Origin: an uncultured Flavobacteriaceae bacterium | Lineage (GTDB): Bacteria > Bacteroidota > Bacteroidia > Flavobacteriales > Flavobacteriaceae | DNA length: 64,000 bases | Assembly (NCBI GenBank): GCA_905181615.1 | Contig: CAJIYH010000004.1 | Span: 195,001 to 259,000 of the forward strand | Direction of reading: 5' to 3' | Made by a program: the position numbers and the translations under genes | In this document: in pieces, positions 1 to 9,064 of the stretch | Position numbering within the stretch: position 1 is the first letter of the stretch | Layout: each line of letters opens with the position of its first letter | The notes under the pieces: model-generated | The model's database searches: none | Told to the model about the DNA's origin: nothing | What the model saw: the letters and a program-made list of their open reading frames with translations, nothing else

Positions 1-2
1 GC

Positions 3-674
3 TTAGAGAAAAGCTGCAATAACTATCCCAGTTAGAATGACAATAAACTTTCGAAAATTAAAGACATGTCCGGCGGAACTTTCAAAAAGAATGGTTGTTG
101 AGATGTGTAATAAAATCCCCACAACAATTGCATCTATAATCGTTGTTATAGACTCATAATTCAAAAGGGTTTCTTTTACTATTTCTCCAAGCGGAGTCAT
201 GATTGCGAAAATAAATAAAGCAATTACCTTTTTATGCTTTTGCGTTTTTATTTCCCATAGCAACAGGGTTATTACCATGGCAATAGGAAGCTTGTGGATA
301 ATTATTCCAATTAATAATTCAGGCTGATTAGAAAGTGGCATTCCTTCCATAAAGGCATGTATACAAAGACTTCCAATTAGAATCCAGGGTATTTTTTTAC
401 TGTTGTTATTATGAGTATGACCATGTTCTGTACCCTTAGAAAATAATTCTAATAAGATCTGAAAAACAATTCCTACCATAATCCAAATGCCAGGGTTGGT
501 GTCTGAATTTTGAAAAAGATGTGGTAATAAATTTATTACTATTATCGATAAAAGAAAGGAACCACTAAAAGCTAAAATTAACTTGACACCAAAAATTTCT
601 TTAGGGCGAAAATATAAAGCAATTGCCGCACCTAAATAAACTGCAAAAAAAGGTAATAATAGAGTGAGTTGCAT
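3..674 (-). CDS. ZIP family metal transporter
   Basis: This 223-residue inner-membrane protein probably imports divalent metal such as zinc. About seven hydrophobic segments are visible. The ZIP metal-site motifs are HAFMEG at residues 106-111 and HKLP at 127-130, which correspond to the two central helices that bind the ion in ZIP proteins. A cytosolic-type His-rich loop (HGHTH, residues 84-88) sits before them, as in many ZIP carriers. The protein is somewhat shorter than the 240-270 residues common for ZupT-like proteins but looks complete at both ends. It is divergent from the next gene, with only about 75 bases between the starts. Family assignment is firm; the metal is inferred. Confidence 0.88.
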   Translation of the reverse strand: MQLTLLLPFFAVYLGAAIALYFRPKEIFGVKLILAFSGSFLLSIIVINLLPHLFQNSDTNPGIWIMVGIVFQILLELFSKGTEHGHTHNNNSKKIPWILIGSLCIHAFMEGMPLSNQPELLIGIIIHKLPIAMVITLLLWEIKTQKHKKVIALFIFAIMTPLGEIVKETLLNYESITTIIDAIVVGILLHISTTILFESSAGHVFNFRKFIVILTGIVIAAFL

Positions 675-750
675 AATGTAATTTTGAAGGTGTCAATTCC
701 TTCGTTTATTGGACAAAATTAAGCTATTTTTGATGGCAATTAAAAGGGGT

Positions 751-1920
751 ATGGAAGATAATTTTAAAATGCTAGCTAAAACATTCTATGGAATGGAAGA
801 ATTGTTGGCAGAAGAGCTTAAAAATTTAGGAGCCCAGGACATTGAAAAGGGAAATCGAATTGTTCACTTTGTTGGTGACAAAGGGTTTATGTATAAAGCT
901 AATATGTCTTTACGAACTGCATTGAAAATATTAAAACCAATTCATACGGCACGAGTAACTAATGAACATGAACTATACAATATGGTTTATGATTTCCCGT
1001 GGGAAGAATACCTTAGCCATGAAAATTCACTTGCTATTGATAGTGTAGTTTTTGGGGATAATTTCACTCATTCACTCTATGTTTCGCAAAAAGCTAAAGA
1101 TGCTATTGTAGACCGTTTTCGTGAAAATACAGGTGAACGTCCTGATGTGAATTTGGATCATCCTGATGTTCGAATTAACATTCATATAGATTTAGATCAA
1201 TGTACAATTTCCTTAGACAGTTCAGGGAGTTCATTACACCATAGAGGATATAGAACCGCTACAAACATTGCTCCTTTAAACGAAGTTTTAGCTGCTGGTA
1301 TAATATTATTGTCAGGTTGGGATCAAACCGTAGATTTTTTGGATCCAATGTGCGGTAGTGGTACAATACTAATAGAAGCAGCCATGATGGCATGTAATAT
1401 TCCAGCAAACATTAATAGAAAAGAATTTGCTTTTGAAAAATGGAACGATTGGGACGAAGAATTGTTTTATAAAATAGAAGAAGCGCAGATAAGTAAAATT
1501 AGAGGTCTAGCAGGAACTATTTCAGGTTTTGATAAAGCACCTTCAGCAATTGAAAAAGCTCGAGAGAACATTAAAAACGCCAATTTAGAAGAATTTATAA
1601 CTATAGAAAAAAATAATTTTCTTTATGCTGATAAAGAAACAGACCGCCCCTTACACCTATTATCTAATCCGCCTTATGGAGAGCGTTTAGAAGGTAATAT
1701 GAATCAATTTTATTCAGAAATTGGAGATACGCTAAAGCAAAAGTATCAAGATACTCAGGCATGGATGATTAGTGCAAACATGGAAGCTCTAAAGCATGTG
1801 GGTTTAAGACCTTCTCGTAAAATAAAGTTGTTCAATGGAAAGTTAGAAACCAGGTTATCGCTTTACTCGATTTACAAGGGTACAAAAAAAACACATAAAC
1901 TAAACCAGGAAGAATCATGA
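751..1920 (+). CDS. THUMP domain class I SAM-dependent RNA methyltransferase (RlmL/YpsC-like)
   Basis: This is a predicted rRNA guanine-N2 methyltransferase of 389 residues. The N-terminal half has the ferredoxin-like/THUMP RNA-binding region. The catalytic half carries the SAM-binding motif DPMCGSGT near residue 198 and the N6/N2-type catalytic motif SNPPYGERLE near residue 305. The frame is open further upstream to a TTG at 709. I prefer the ATG at 751 because family members begin with a short leader followed by a sequence like KMLAKTFYGMEELLA, and the bases just before it are purine-rich. The stop codon overlaps the next start (ATGA), so the two are co-transcribed. The family is clear; the exact modified base is not. 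Confidence 0.9.
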   Translation: MEDNFKMLAKTFYGMEELLAEELKNLGAQDIEKGNRIVHFVGDKGFMYKANMSLRTALKILKPIHTARVTNEHELYNMVYDFPWEEYLSHENSLAIDSVVFGDNFTHSLYVSQKAKDAIVDRFRENTGERPDVNLDHPDVRINIHIDLDQCTISLDSSGSSLHHRGYRTATNIAPLNEVLAAGIILLSGWDQTVDFLDPMCGSGTILIEAAMMACNIPANINRKEFAFEKWNDWDEELFYKIEEAQISKIRGLAGTISGFDKAPSAIEKARENIKNANLEEFITIEKNNFLYADKETDRPLHLLSNPPYGERLEGNMNQFYSEIGDTLKQKYQDTQAWMISANMEALKHVGLRPSRKIKLFNGKLETRLSLYSIYKGTKKTHKLNQEES

Positions 1921-2135
1921 ATGTGAATACAAAATCTTTGTTGCTTAACCTTTTTTGCTTTGGAGTTTTGTTTTTACTTATAAAGACTGTTATAGGAACA
2001 CTAATTACTCTATCTTATATACCACTGATAGTTTTTTCGGCTTTACTAGCCAGTATTTTCTCTCCAAAATTTTTAGTAGAAAAGGGAAAGTTATTTATGA
2101 AATTACCCTTAGTTAAAAAGCCTCGGGAACTTTAG
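1917..2135 (+). CDS. small two-helix membrane protein, hypothetical
   Basis: This 72-residue protein has two hydrophobic segments (about residues 7-27 and 31-50) and a basic C-terminal tail (EKGKLF...VKKPREL), so it is probably a small inner-membrane protein. Its ATG overlaps the TGA of the methyltransferase gene, which argues for translation coupling and supports the gene being real. Its last 23 bases overlap the end of the convergent DUF6048 gene. I do not recognise a named family, and no function can be inferred. Confidence 0.65.
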   Translation: MNVNTKSLLLNLFCFGVLFLLIKTVIGTLITLSYIPLIVFSALLASIFSPKFLVEKGKLFMKLPLVKKPREL

Positions 2136-2850
2136 ATTTTCTGAAACGAAAAGGAAGAGAATAGGTTAGGGTGTAGTTAAAACTTGCTCCAAAATTATTT
2201 TCATCCGTTACCTTATTAAACCCTGGTACATAAAGATTTCCAAAATTTTCAGGTTGTGGATTTGTAATCATCCTGTTCATTCGTAAGCTAATTCCTAAAT
2301 ACAGTTTAGAATTTAGTTCTATTTTGGTTCCAAACACAAATTCAAGCCACCCTGCGCTTAGCGTTTCTCTTTCCCCGATAGCAAAACCAGTTGAAGTTCT
2401 TGGAGTATCCCAATAATGATGAGTAATGTATACTAAATAGTTGTTTAGCTTTTGCGTATGGATACTTCTACCATAACGCATTCCAACATAAACATCATTA
2501 TTCATTCCCGTCCAGTTTTTATACATATTGTAGTCGAAACCGATTTTTATGTAACTCCCAGACGATGTAAAGTTTAGTTCTTGAGCATCTGTTGTTTTTT
2601 TCTCGCTACCTATTTCTGCCGCTATATAAATGTTTTCTTTAATTTTTAAATCTCCAACAATTTCAAGCCCTTGATATGTATCATCAAACTGAGACCGTAT
2701 GGGTTTGTATAGATCAATTCCAGCTCGTAAAGCATAGGTTATTGGCTCTTTACTTTTTTCAGTTTGTATTTCTTCTTTTTCTTGAGCTATTGTAAACCAA
2801 CTCAAAAACAAGCAGCTAATGATAAATAGCCAGGTGCGATTGTTGTTCAT
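2113..2850 (-). CDS. DUF6048 family protein, secreted or outer-membrane beta-barrel-like
   Basis: This protein of about 245 residues starts with a signal peptide (MNNNRTWLFIISCLFLSW, cleavage near TIAQ). The mature part is rich in alternating aromatic and polar residues, with segments such as SYIKIGFDYNMY and NDVYVGMRYGRS, as in small outer-membrane barrels. It ends in FRFRKSKVPEAF. In Flavobacteriia the DUF6048 gene regularly follows rlmD and a DUF6452 gene, as here, and the start overlaps the DUF6452 gene by about 35 bases. An ATG 15 bases upstream is possible, but the signal peptide fits the chosen start better. Function is unknown; envelope location is inferred. Confidence 0.8.
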   Translation of the reverse strand: MNNNRTWLFIISCLFLSWFTIAQEKEEIQTEKSKEPITYALRAGIDLYKPIRSQFDDTYQGLEIVGDLKIKENIYIAAEIGSEKKTTDAQELNFTSSGSYIKIGFDYNMYKNWTGMNNDVYVGMRYGRSIHTQKLNNYLVYITHHYWDTPRTSTGFAIGERETLSAGWLEFVFGTKIELNSKLYLGISLRMNRMITNPQPENFGNLYVPGFNKVTDENNFGASFNYTLTYSLPFRFRKSKVPEAF

Positions 2851-3316
2851 TGGATACAGTGTCAATTAATATTTCAAAAGATTCTAACCATACGGGAGTG
2901 TTGGTTGGAAACGATATAGCATTTTGTTCTAAGATAAAATTAGCACGATAGCCGCAAGATCGATTAAGATATCTGTCGTAACGCCTGTAATTAAATTGAA
3001 GCGTGTCTGCAACTGTTAAACTAGCTGTGCTGGAAGGTAATATAAAAGCATATTGTGTGAATGCCTCTTGTGTATTTAAGGGTATGGTTAAAGAGTCTGT
3101 ATTTAATGTCATCAGAGGTTCTTCTTGTCCAACGCCCTGTATAATTATATTGTTTGCAGCTTTAAATGTAGTTCTATTGTCCTTATCATAAAGACGAACA
3201 ACAAGTCTAGGTGAGCTAGGAGTTTCTACAAGACATATATCGTCTTTTTCACAACTAGAAATTAGTATGCAAAAGAGGAGGAAGAATAAGAAAGGAGCTG
3301 ATAAATTTTTAATCAT
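2816..3316 (-). CDS. DUF6452 family lipoprotein
   Basis: This 166-residue protein has an N-terminal hydrophobic segment ending in a lipobox-like ISSC (Cys about residue 22), so it is a probable lipoprotein. The mature part begins EKDDICLVETPSSPRLVVRL, which is the typical DUF6452 opening with a second Cys; a further Cys lies in RSCGYRANF near the C terminus. Its ATG overlaps the rlmD TGA by four bases, and its 3' end overlaps the DUF6048 gene, so the three form one operon. The function of the family is not known. The linkage to an rRNA methyltransferase is conserved in the class but unexplained. Confidence 0.82.
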   Translation of the reverse strand: MIKNLSAPFLFFLLFCILISSCEKDDICLVETPSSPRLVVRLYDKDNRTTFKAANNIIIQGVGQEEPLMTLNTDSLTIPLNTQEAFTQYAFILPSSTASLTVADTLQFNYRRYDRYLNRSCGYRANFILEQNAISFPTNTPVWLESFEILIDTVSNEQQSHLAIYH

Positions 3317-4719
3317 ATCTTTTCCAAAAGTACAACATTTTCTACATGATGTGTTTGCGGAAACATGTCTACAGCTTGAGAAGCAATTACACGATAGTTC
3401 TCTTTCATTAAAGATAGATCTCGAGCCTGTGTTGCACTGTTACAACTGACGTAAACGATACGTTTCGGGTTAAGGTCAAGTAGTTGTTTTACCACACCCT
3501 TATGCATTCCGTCACGAGGAGGGTCGGTTATTACTACGGAAGCCTTTCCGTGACGAGTAATGAAATCTTCAGTAAAAATATCTTTCATGTCTCCGGTTTC
3601 AAAAAACACATTGTCGATTTTGTTATGAATGGCATTAGTTTTAGCTGCATCAATAGAATCAGGAACGACATCTACTCCGACTACTTTCAGAGCGTTTTGA
3701 GCTACAAACTGAGCAATTGTTCCCGTTCCAGTATAAAGGTCATATACCAATTCATCGCCTTTTAAATCGGCTAATTCACGAACTACTTTATAAAGCTCAT
3801 AAGCTTGAAGTGAGTTGGTTTGATAAAATGATTTTGCTGTTATTTTGAATTGAAGGTCTTCCATAACTTCTGTTATGAAATCTTGACCTTTATAACAAAC
3901 TATTTCTTGATCGTAAATTGTGTCGTTTGCTTTACCATTGATAACATATTGAATTGAAGTCAGGTTTGGGAATTCAGTTGCAACGGTATCCAACAAGGGG
4001 AATAAAATTGCATCTTCTTTATGAAAAATTTGAAGCACAATCATTACTTCGTCGGTAGAAGTAGTCCTGATCATTAAACTACGTAAAAATCCAACTTGAT
4101 TTTTAGGGTCAAAAAATGTTAACTCATTTTTATTTGCATACGATCGAACAAAATTACGAATAGCATTAGAAGGATCCGCTTGAAGATGACACTTGTCTAC
4201 ATCAACTATTTTGTCCCACATTCCAGGTTTATGAAAGCCCAAAGCATTTTGGTTAATTTCAATTCCAGAATCTACCTCTTCTTTAGTAAGCCAACGTTGA
4301 TTAGAAAAAGAGAATTCCATTTTGTTTCGGTACCAATACGGATTTTCTACAGCAAGTATGGGTTTAAGTTCGGGCAGGTCTAGTTTGCCAATGCGTTTTA
4401 GATTTTCAGTAACTTCCTTTTGTTTAAAAATTAGCTGTGCATCATATTTCATGTGTTGCCATTTACAACCGCCACAAACTCCAAAGTGTTCACAAACTGG
4501 CTCTGTTCGATGTTCTGATAGGGTATGAAACTTTACAATATTACCTTCATAAAATCCTTTTCTCTTTTTATAGGTACTAATATCTACAACATCTCCGGGT
4601 ACTCCGCTGCTCAAAAAAATGATTGCTCCTTCGCCTGTTTTAGCGACAGTTTTGCCCTTAGAAGCCGTGTCGACAACTTTTACTCCTTCAAATAAATGAT
4701 TTTTACTACGTCTTCCCAT
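3313..4719 (-). CDS. rlmD: 23S rRNA (uracil(1939)-C(5))-methyltransferase RlmD
   Basis: This 468-residue TrmA/RumA-type RNA m5U methyltransferase has an N-terminal TRAM domain (GVKVVDTASKGKTVAK, KRKGFYEGNIV). An iron-sulfur cluster motif follows (CEHFGVCGGCKW, with the fourth Cys in VDKCHL). The C-terminal Rossmann domain carries YDLYTGTGTIAQF for SAM, ITDPPRDGMHKG, and the nucleophile/base region VYVSCNSATQARDL. The start is placed at MGRRSKNH rather than 36 bases upstream, because family members begin close to this point. It leads the rlmD-DUF6452-DUF6048 operon with a four-base overlap. RlmD against its sister RlmC/TrmA is an assignment from the Bacteroidetes context. Confidence 0.92.
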   Translation of the reverse strand: MGRRSKNHLFEGVKVVDTASKGKTVAKTGEGAIIFLSSGVPGDVVDISTYKKRKGFYEGNIVKFHTLSEHRTEPVCEHFGVCGGCKWQHMKYDAQLIFKQKEVTENLKRIGKLDLPELKPILAVENPYWYRNKMEFSFSNQRWLTKEEVDSGIEINQNALGFHKPGMWDKIVDVDKCHLQADPSNAIRNFVRSYANKNELTFFDPKNQVGFLRSLMIRTTSTDEVMIVLQIFHKEDAILFPLLDTVATEFPNLTSIQYVINGKANDTIYDQEIVCYKGQDFITEVMEDLQFKITAKSFYQTNSLQAYELYKVVRELADLKGDELVYDLYTGTGTIAQFVAQNALKVVGVDVVPDSIDAAKTNAIHNKIDNVFFETGDMKDIFTEDFITRHGKASVVITDPPRDGMHKGVVKQLLDLNPKRIVYVSCNSATQARDLSLMKENYRVIASQAVDMFPQTHHVENVVLLEKI

Positions 4720-4873
4720 GGAGCAAAAATAAGGTTTTATAAATCGTTTTGGCAATAGAATTATTCATCAAGATTTAATTTTTTTTATTAGATTAATTGT
4801 AAGTTTGTCTTGGATGATTTCTCTCCCTAACATATAAGAAGGAATTTATATTAAAATTTTTAAATACTTTAAT

Positions 4874-6166
4874 ATGGAATCTACAATCCAAAAAAACTCA
4901 CTGTACCATCTCGATTTAGAAAAAAAACACGGAGCCCACGATTATCATCCTTTACCAGTTGTTTTAGCTAAAGGTAAAGGCATTTATTTATGGGACGTTG
5001 AAGGAAAACAATATTATGATTTTCTATCGGCTTATTCTGCCGTTAATCAGGGACATTGTCATCCAGAAATTATTAAGACAATAAATGAACAAGCTTCGAC
5101 CTTAACTTTGACTTCCAGGGCATTTCATAATAACCGCTTGGGAGAATATCTTGAGTTCACAACAGAATATTTCGGTTTCGAAAGCTTACTTCCAATGAAT
5201 ACGGGAGCAGAGGGAGTTGAAACAGCAATAAAAATAACCCGTAAATGGGGATATACTATAAAAGGAATTCCAGAAGGTCACGCTCAGATTATAGTATGCG
5301 ACAACAACTTCCATGGAAGAACAACAACTATTATTTCTTTTTCTTCCGATGCAGGATCAAAAGATCATTTTGGACCCCATACAGGTGGGTTCATCCACAT
5401 ACCATATAACGACACAGTTGCTCTAGAAAAAGCGCTTCAAGAAAATCCTAATGTAGCTGGATTTTTAGTAGAACCAATTCAAGGTGAAGCTGGTGTTTAT
5501 ACTCCAGACGATGATTTCATAGCAAAAGCAAAGGCTGCTTGTACAAAACATAATGTATTGTTTGTGGCCGATGAAATTCAAACAGGAATTGGACGAACAG
5601 GAGCTCTATTGGCTGTTTGTGGAAATTGCTCTTGTGAGGCTCATTGTGAAAGACAAGAAGCAACTTATGTCCGTCCCGATTTATTGATTTTAGGAAAAGC
5701 ATTGAGTGGGGGAGTTTACCCAGTTTCTGCCGTACTAGCAGACCGAGCCATTATGGACGTAATTCAGCCGGGGCAGCATGGAAGTACTTTTGGAGGTAAC
5801 CCAATGGGATCTCTTGTAGCTCAAACTGCATTGCAGGTTATTAAAGACGAAAAATTAACTCAAAATGCTCGTGAATTAGGTCATTTTTTCAGAGCTCAAA
5901 TGAATCAATATATTCAAAAGAGTAAAATTGTTAACTTAGTTCGGGGAAGAGGCTTACTTAATGCGATTTTAATTAACGATAAAGAAGACAGTAAAACTGC
6001 TTGGAATATATGTTTACGTCTAAGAGATCAAGGTCTATTAGCTAAACCAACCCACGGTAATATAATTCGTTTTGCTCCACCTCTTGTAATAACTAAAGAT
6101 CAATTAGTAGATTGTATTCGAATTATAACCTCAGTTCTTGAAGAATTTGAACCACAAAATCCTTAA
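4874..6166 (+). CDS. rocD: ornithine--oxo-acid transaminase
   Basis: This 430-residue class III PLP aminotransferase converts ornithine and 2-oxoglutarate to glutamate semialdehyde and glutamate. The opening (HYHPLPVVLAKGKGIYLWDV, here DYHPLPVV) is typical of ornithine aminotransferase. So are NTGAEGVETAIK, NFHGRTTT, the PLP-aspartate motif FVADEIQTGIGRTG, the Schiff-base lysine in LILGKALSGGVYPVSAV, and GQHGSTFGGNP. Between GRTGALLAV and YVRPDLL there is an inserted cysteine-rich loop of about 12 residues (CGNCSCEAHC, around residues 247-256) that classical enzymes lack. The cysteine desulfurase gene follows after 20 bases. The function call is strong; the loop is discussed as a finding. Confidence 0.93.
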   Translation: MESTIQKNSLYHLDLEKKHGAHDYHPLPVVLAKGKGIYLWDVEGKQYYDFLSAYSAVNQGHCHPEIIKTINEQASTLTLTSRAFHNNRLGEYLEFTTEYFGFESLLPMNTGAEGVETAIKITRKWGYTIKGIPEGHAQIIVCDNNFHGRTTTIISFSSDAGSKDHFGPHTGGFIHIPYNDTVALEKALQENPNVAGFLVEPIQGEAGVYTPDDDFIAKAKAACTKHNVLFVADEIQTGIGRTGALLAVCGNCSCEAHCERQEATYVRPDLLILGKALSGGVYPVSAVLADRAIMDVIQPGQHGSTFGGNPMGSLVAQTALQVIKDEKLTQNARELGHFFRAQMNQYIQKSKIVNLVRGRGLLNAILINDKEDSKTAWNICLRLRDQGLLAKPTHGNIIRFAPPLVITKDQLVDCIRIITSVLEEFEPQNP

Positions 6167-6186
6167 TCTGATTACAAGTATAGCTC

Positions 6187-7341
6187 ATGGAAAGAAGTGT
6201 TTATTTTGATAATGCGGCCACAACACCAATAAGAAAGGAAGTTATTGAGTCCATGCACTCAGTGTTGTTAGATACTTACGGAAACCCTTCTTCATCGCAT
6301 TCTTTTGGAAGGTCTGCAAAGACACAAATTGAGACTGCTAGAAAAAACATTGCCAATCACTTTAATGCGAACCCACAGGAAATTATTTTCACTTCTGGCG
6401 GAACCGAGTCTGATAATATGTTGATTCGTTGTTCAGTTCAAGATTTGGGAGTAGAAACGGTTATTACTTCTCGGATAGAACACCATGCTATTTTACATGC
6501 AGTTGAGTTTTTAGCACAAAATAAACTAGCACAAGTCTTTTATGTCAAAACCGATACAGAGGGTGTTGTTGATTATAATGATTTAGCACATTTATTAGCT
6601 GCAGATGACTCTAAGAAACTTGTTAGTCTGATGCACATTAATAATGAAATCGGAAGTATTTTGGATTTAGAGCGTGTTTCTAATTTGTGCAAAATTCACA
6701 ACGCATTGTTTCACTCAGATGCTGTTCAGGGTGTTGGTCATTACGCTATAGATTTAGAAAAAATTCATATAGATTTTTTGTCAGCCTCCGCACATAAATT
6801 TCATGGTCCAAAAGGAGTTGGCTTTTCGTTTGTTAGAAAAAATTCGGGTTTAAATCCGTTTATATTAGGTGGTTCTCAAGAGCGCGGACTCAGAGCAGGT
6901 ACAGAATCTGTTCATAATATTGTAGGAATGGCAAAAGCTCTTGAAATTGCCTACTTGAATTTAGATGAAGAACAAGGCTACCTCAAAAGGATCAAGCAAT
7001 ATGCTGTAAACGAATTAAAAGCAGCGTTTCCAGACATTCACTTTAACGGATGTTGCTCTGACCTAGACCGCAGTACTTGTACCCTTGTAAATGTTGCAAT
7101 ACCAGTTCCTGAAGATAAAGCTTCACTTTTAAATTTTCATTTGGACCTCAAAGGGATAGCTTGCTCAAAAGGAAGCGCTTGTCAGTCAGGGAGTGCAAAA
7201 GGTTCGCATGTTCTAGAAGAAGTTGTGCCAGAAGAATTTAAAAGCAGACCTTCTATTCGTTTTTCTTTTTCGATATTCAATACAATCGATGAAATTGATT
7301 ATTTAGTTCAAACCCTTTCTTCTTTTGTAGAAGGGCACTAA
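6187..7341 (+). CDS. cysteine desulfurase (NifS/IscS-type class V aminotransferase)
   Basis: This 384-residue PLP enzyme takes sulfur from cysteine for Fe-S cluster assembly or tRNA thiolation. It starts with the diagnostic YFDNAATTPIRKEV. The PLP lysine is Lys204 in SASAHKFHGPKGVGF, and the catalytic loop near the C terminus is CSKGSACQSG, where Cys332 is the expected persulfide cysteine. The short spacing of that loop and the extended segment after it resemble the IscS/NifS group I. It lies 20 bases downstream of rocD on the same strand and is probably co-transcribed. No isc or suf scaffold genes are adjacent, so its specific partner cannot be read from context. Confidence 0.9.
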   Translation: MERSVYFDNAATTPIRKEVIESMHSVLLDTYGNPSSSHSFGRSAKTQIETARKNIANHFNANPQEIIFTSGGTESDNMLIRCSVQDLGVETVITSRIEHHAILHAVEFLAQNKLAQVFYVKTDTEGVVDYNDLAHLLAADDSKKLVSLMHINNEIGSILDLERVSNLCKIHNALFHSDAVQGVGHYAIDLEKIHIDFLSASAHKFHGPKGVGFSFVRKNSGLNPFILGGSQERGLRAGTESVHNIVGMAKALEIAYLNLDEEQGYLKRIKQYAVNELKAAFPDIHFNGCCSDLDRSTCTLVNVAIPVPEDKASLLNFHLDLKGIACSKGSACQSGSAKGSHVLEEVVPEEFKSRPSIRFSFSIFNTIDEIDYLVQTLSSFVEGH

Positions 7342-7343
7342 GC

Positions 7344-9020
7344 TTATTTCTTAGGTTTTCTAAAGAGTGTTGTTTCATAAAAACTTTGATTGCCCTGCTG
7401 ATCTTCCACTTCTAGTTTAAAGTCTAATTGCACCTCTTCAAATTTAAGATCATCAAAGTTGTAAATTATAGTTTTGTTTTTAGGTTCGTGTTCCAGTAAA
7501 ATCCATTTTCCGTTTATAGTTCCTTTGTATTTTTTAATACCTGAAAAATCATCTTCAATTTTAAGTTTGAGATAAGAGTAGTTACTGAGCCATTGTTTTG
7601 GCTTAAAATTAAGCGGATAAATTTTAGGAGCAAGGGTGTCTTGGGCAAGAACATATTCTCCAGAAGTCCCCCCTTTTGCAATTAATTTCCCTTCTTCAAA
7701 CTTGGTGTAAACATATTCTGGCTTTCCTTTTTTGTCAAGTCGAGCAATACTCCACGAGTTATTATAAAGGGAATCTGTTTTTGGAGCGTCAAATTGAATC
7801 GTAAAAGGATTTTGAAGTGCATATTCCTTAGAGTCTATAATAAGACTGTCTTTGGTCGCTCTGATTTTAAAATCTACAGTTTCAAAAAAGGTATTCTTAG
7901 GTAAATAAACTTCTTTATTTTCTAATTTAAAAAGATAATCCAAATCAGTTTTAACAAAATTAGAAGAAACATTATCTTCCTTTTTGAGCTTAGATAGTTC
8001 GTCTTTTCCTTCAATATAGCTTTCAACATACGTTTTATTTCCATGGAAATCTTCTAGGGTTATTTTTAATTGATACGATCGTCCTGCTTCAATATTTAAA
8101 ATGCCGTTTGCAGCTTCTTTAGACAAAAAACTAAACCCGTAGGGGAGGTCTCGGAATAGTTTTTGAATCCGAATGCCTTCATTAACATAGGTTGCATAAT
8201 CGATTAATGTACTGATGTACTTACCATCGTCGAAACTAATACGATCCATGGCGTATTGGATCATTTCTTTTCCGTTGAGACGGACAGAAACCTTATAAAC
8301 CCCATTTTTATTATAACTCAAATCTTGACGGTCATACATTCGAATACCAACTCCATTTTTTCCAGACCAGGAAAGGTTTTCTGTGGAATAAGTGCTGTCA
8401 TTTTCTCGAAATAAGTGTATTTTATTTTTTTGAACTGAACTGTTTAGATTGTATTGATATAGCTCTTGAATAACTGGACGCTGGGTGTCTTTGACATCAT
8501 AATCTAACTGCAAAGGGTTTTTTGGTGTTTGTGCTTTTGTATTGCGAAGTTCGAAGTGAAGGTGGGGTCCTAAAGAACCTCCTGTGTTCCCAGAATATCC
8601 AATAATTTCTCCTTGGGCTACTCTAAACTCATTGAGCTTGTAATAACTTTGAATTAAAAATTGCTTTTTTTGGTATTGCTTTTCCTTAATTACTTTTTCA
8701 ATTCTAGGCGAAAATTTCTGTAAATGTCCATAAACCGAAGTTGTTCCATCGACATGATCTATATAAAGAGCTTTCCCATAACCAGTAACTCTTACTCGAA
8801 TACGCCGGATACTTCCGGCTAGAATACTTTTTACAGGAAAGCCTTGCCTTCCTTGTGTCTTAATGTCTAGCCCTGCATGAAAATGACTTCCTCTGAGCTC
8901 CCCAAAGTTTCCAGATAAAAGAAGTGGAATGTCCATGGGTGGAACTGCTTTTTGAGCCAAGCCAGAATAAGTGAGTAAAAGTAAAAAAGCACTGAAGTAA
9001 CTTTTTGCAACATTAATCAT
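7344..9020 (-). CDS. M23 family metallopeptidase (LytM-type peptidoglycan endopeptidase)
   Basis: This 558-residue exported protein has a signal peptide (about residues 1-22, SAFLLLLTYSGLAQ) and an M23/LytM domain directly after it. The zinc ligands are visible as HFHAGLDI (about residues 47-54) and GPHLHFEL (about residues 151-158). A long C-terminal region of beta-rich sequence follows and has no motif I recognise. Such proteins cut peptide cross-links in peptidoglycan, or activate other enzymes, during growth and division. A full set of zinc ligands suggests that the domain is active. It converges on the cysteine desulfurase gene with only two bases between the stops. Confidence 0.9.
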   Translation of the reverse strand: MINVAKSYFSAFLLLLTYSGLAQKAVPPMDIPLLLSGNFGELRGSHFHAGLDIKTQGRQGFPVKSILAGSIRRIRVRVTGYGKALYIDHVDGTTSVYGHLQKFSPRIEKVIKEKQYQKKQFLIQSYYKLNEFRVAQGEIIGYSGNTGGSLGPHLHFELRNTKAQTPKNPLQLDYDVKDTQRPVIQELYQYNLNSSVQKNKIHLFRENDSTYSTENLSWSGKNGVGIRMYDRQDLSYNKNGVYKVSVRLNGKEMIQYAMDRISFDDGKYISTLIDYATYVNEGIRIQKLFRDLPYGFSFLSKEAANGILNIEAGRSYQLKITLEDFHGNKTYVESYIEGKDELSKLKKEDNVSSNFVKTDLDYLFKLENKEVYLPKNTFFETVDFKIRATKDSLIIDSKEYALQNPFTIQFDAPKTDSLYNNSWSIARLDKKGKPEYVYTKFEEGKLIAKGGTSGEYVLAQDTLAPKIYPLNFKPKQWLSNYSYLKLKIEDDFSGIKKYKGTINGKWILLEHEPKNKTIIYNFDDLKFEEVQLDFKLEVEDQQGNQSFYETTLFRKPKK

Positions 9021-9064
9021 ATAAGCGAAGATAAAAAATCTCTTATTGAGGGATTGTTTTTATT

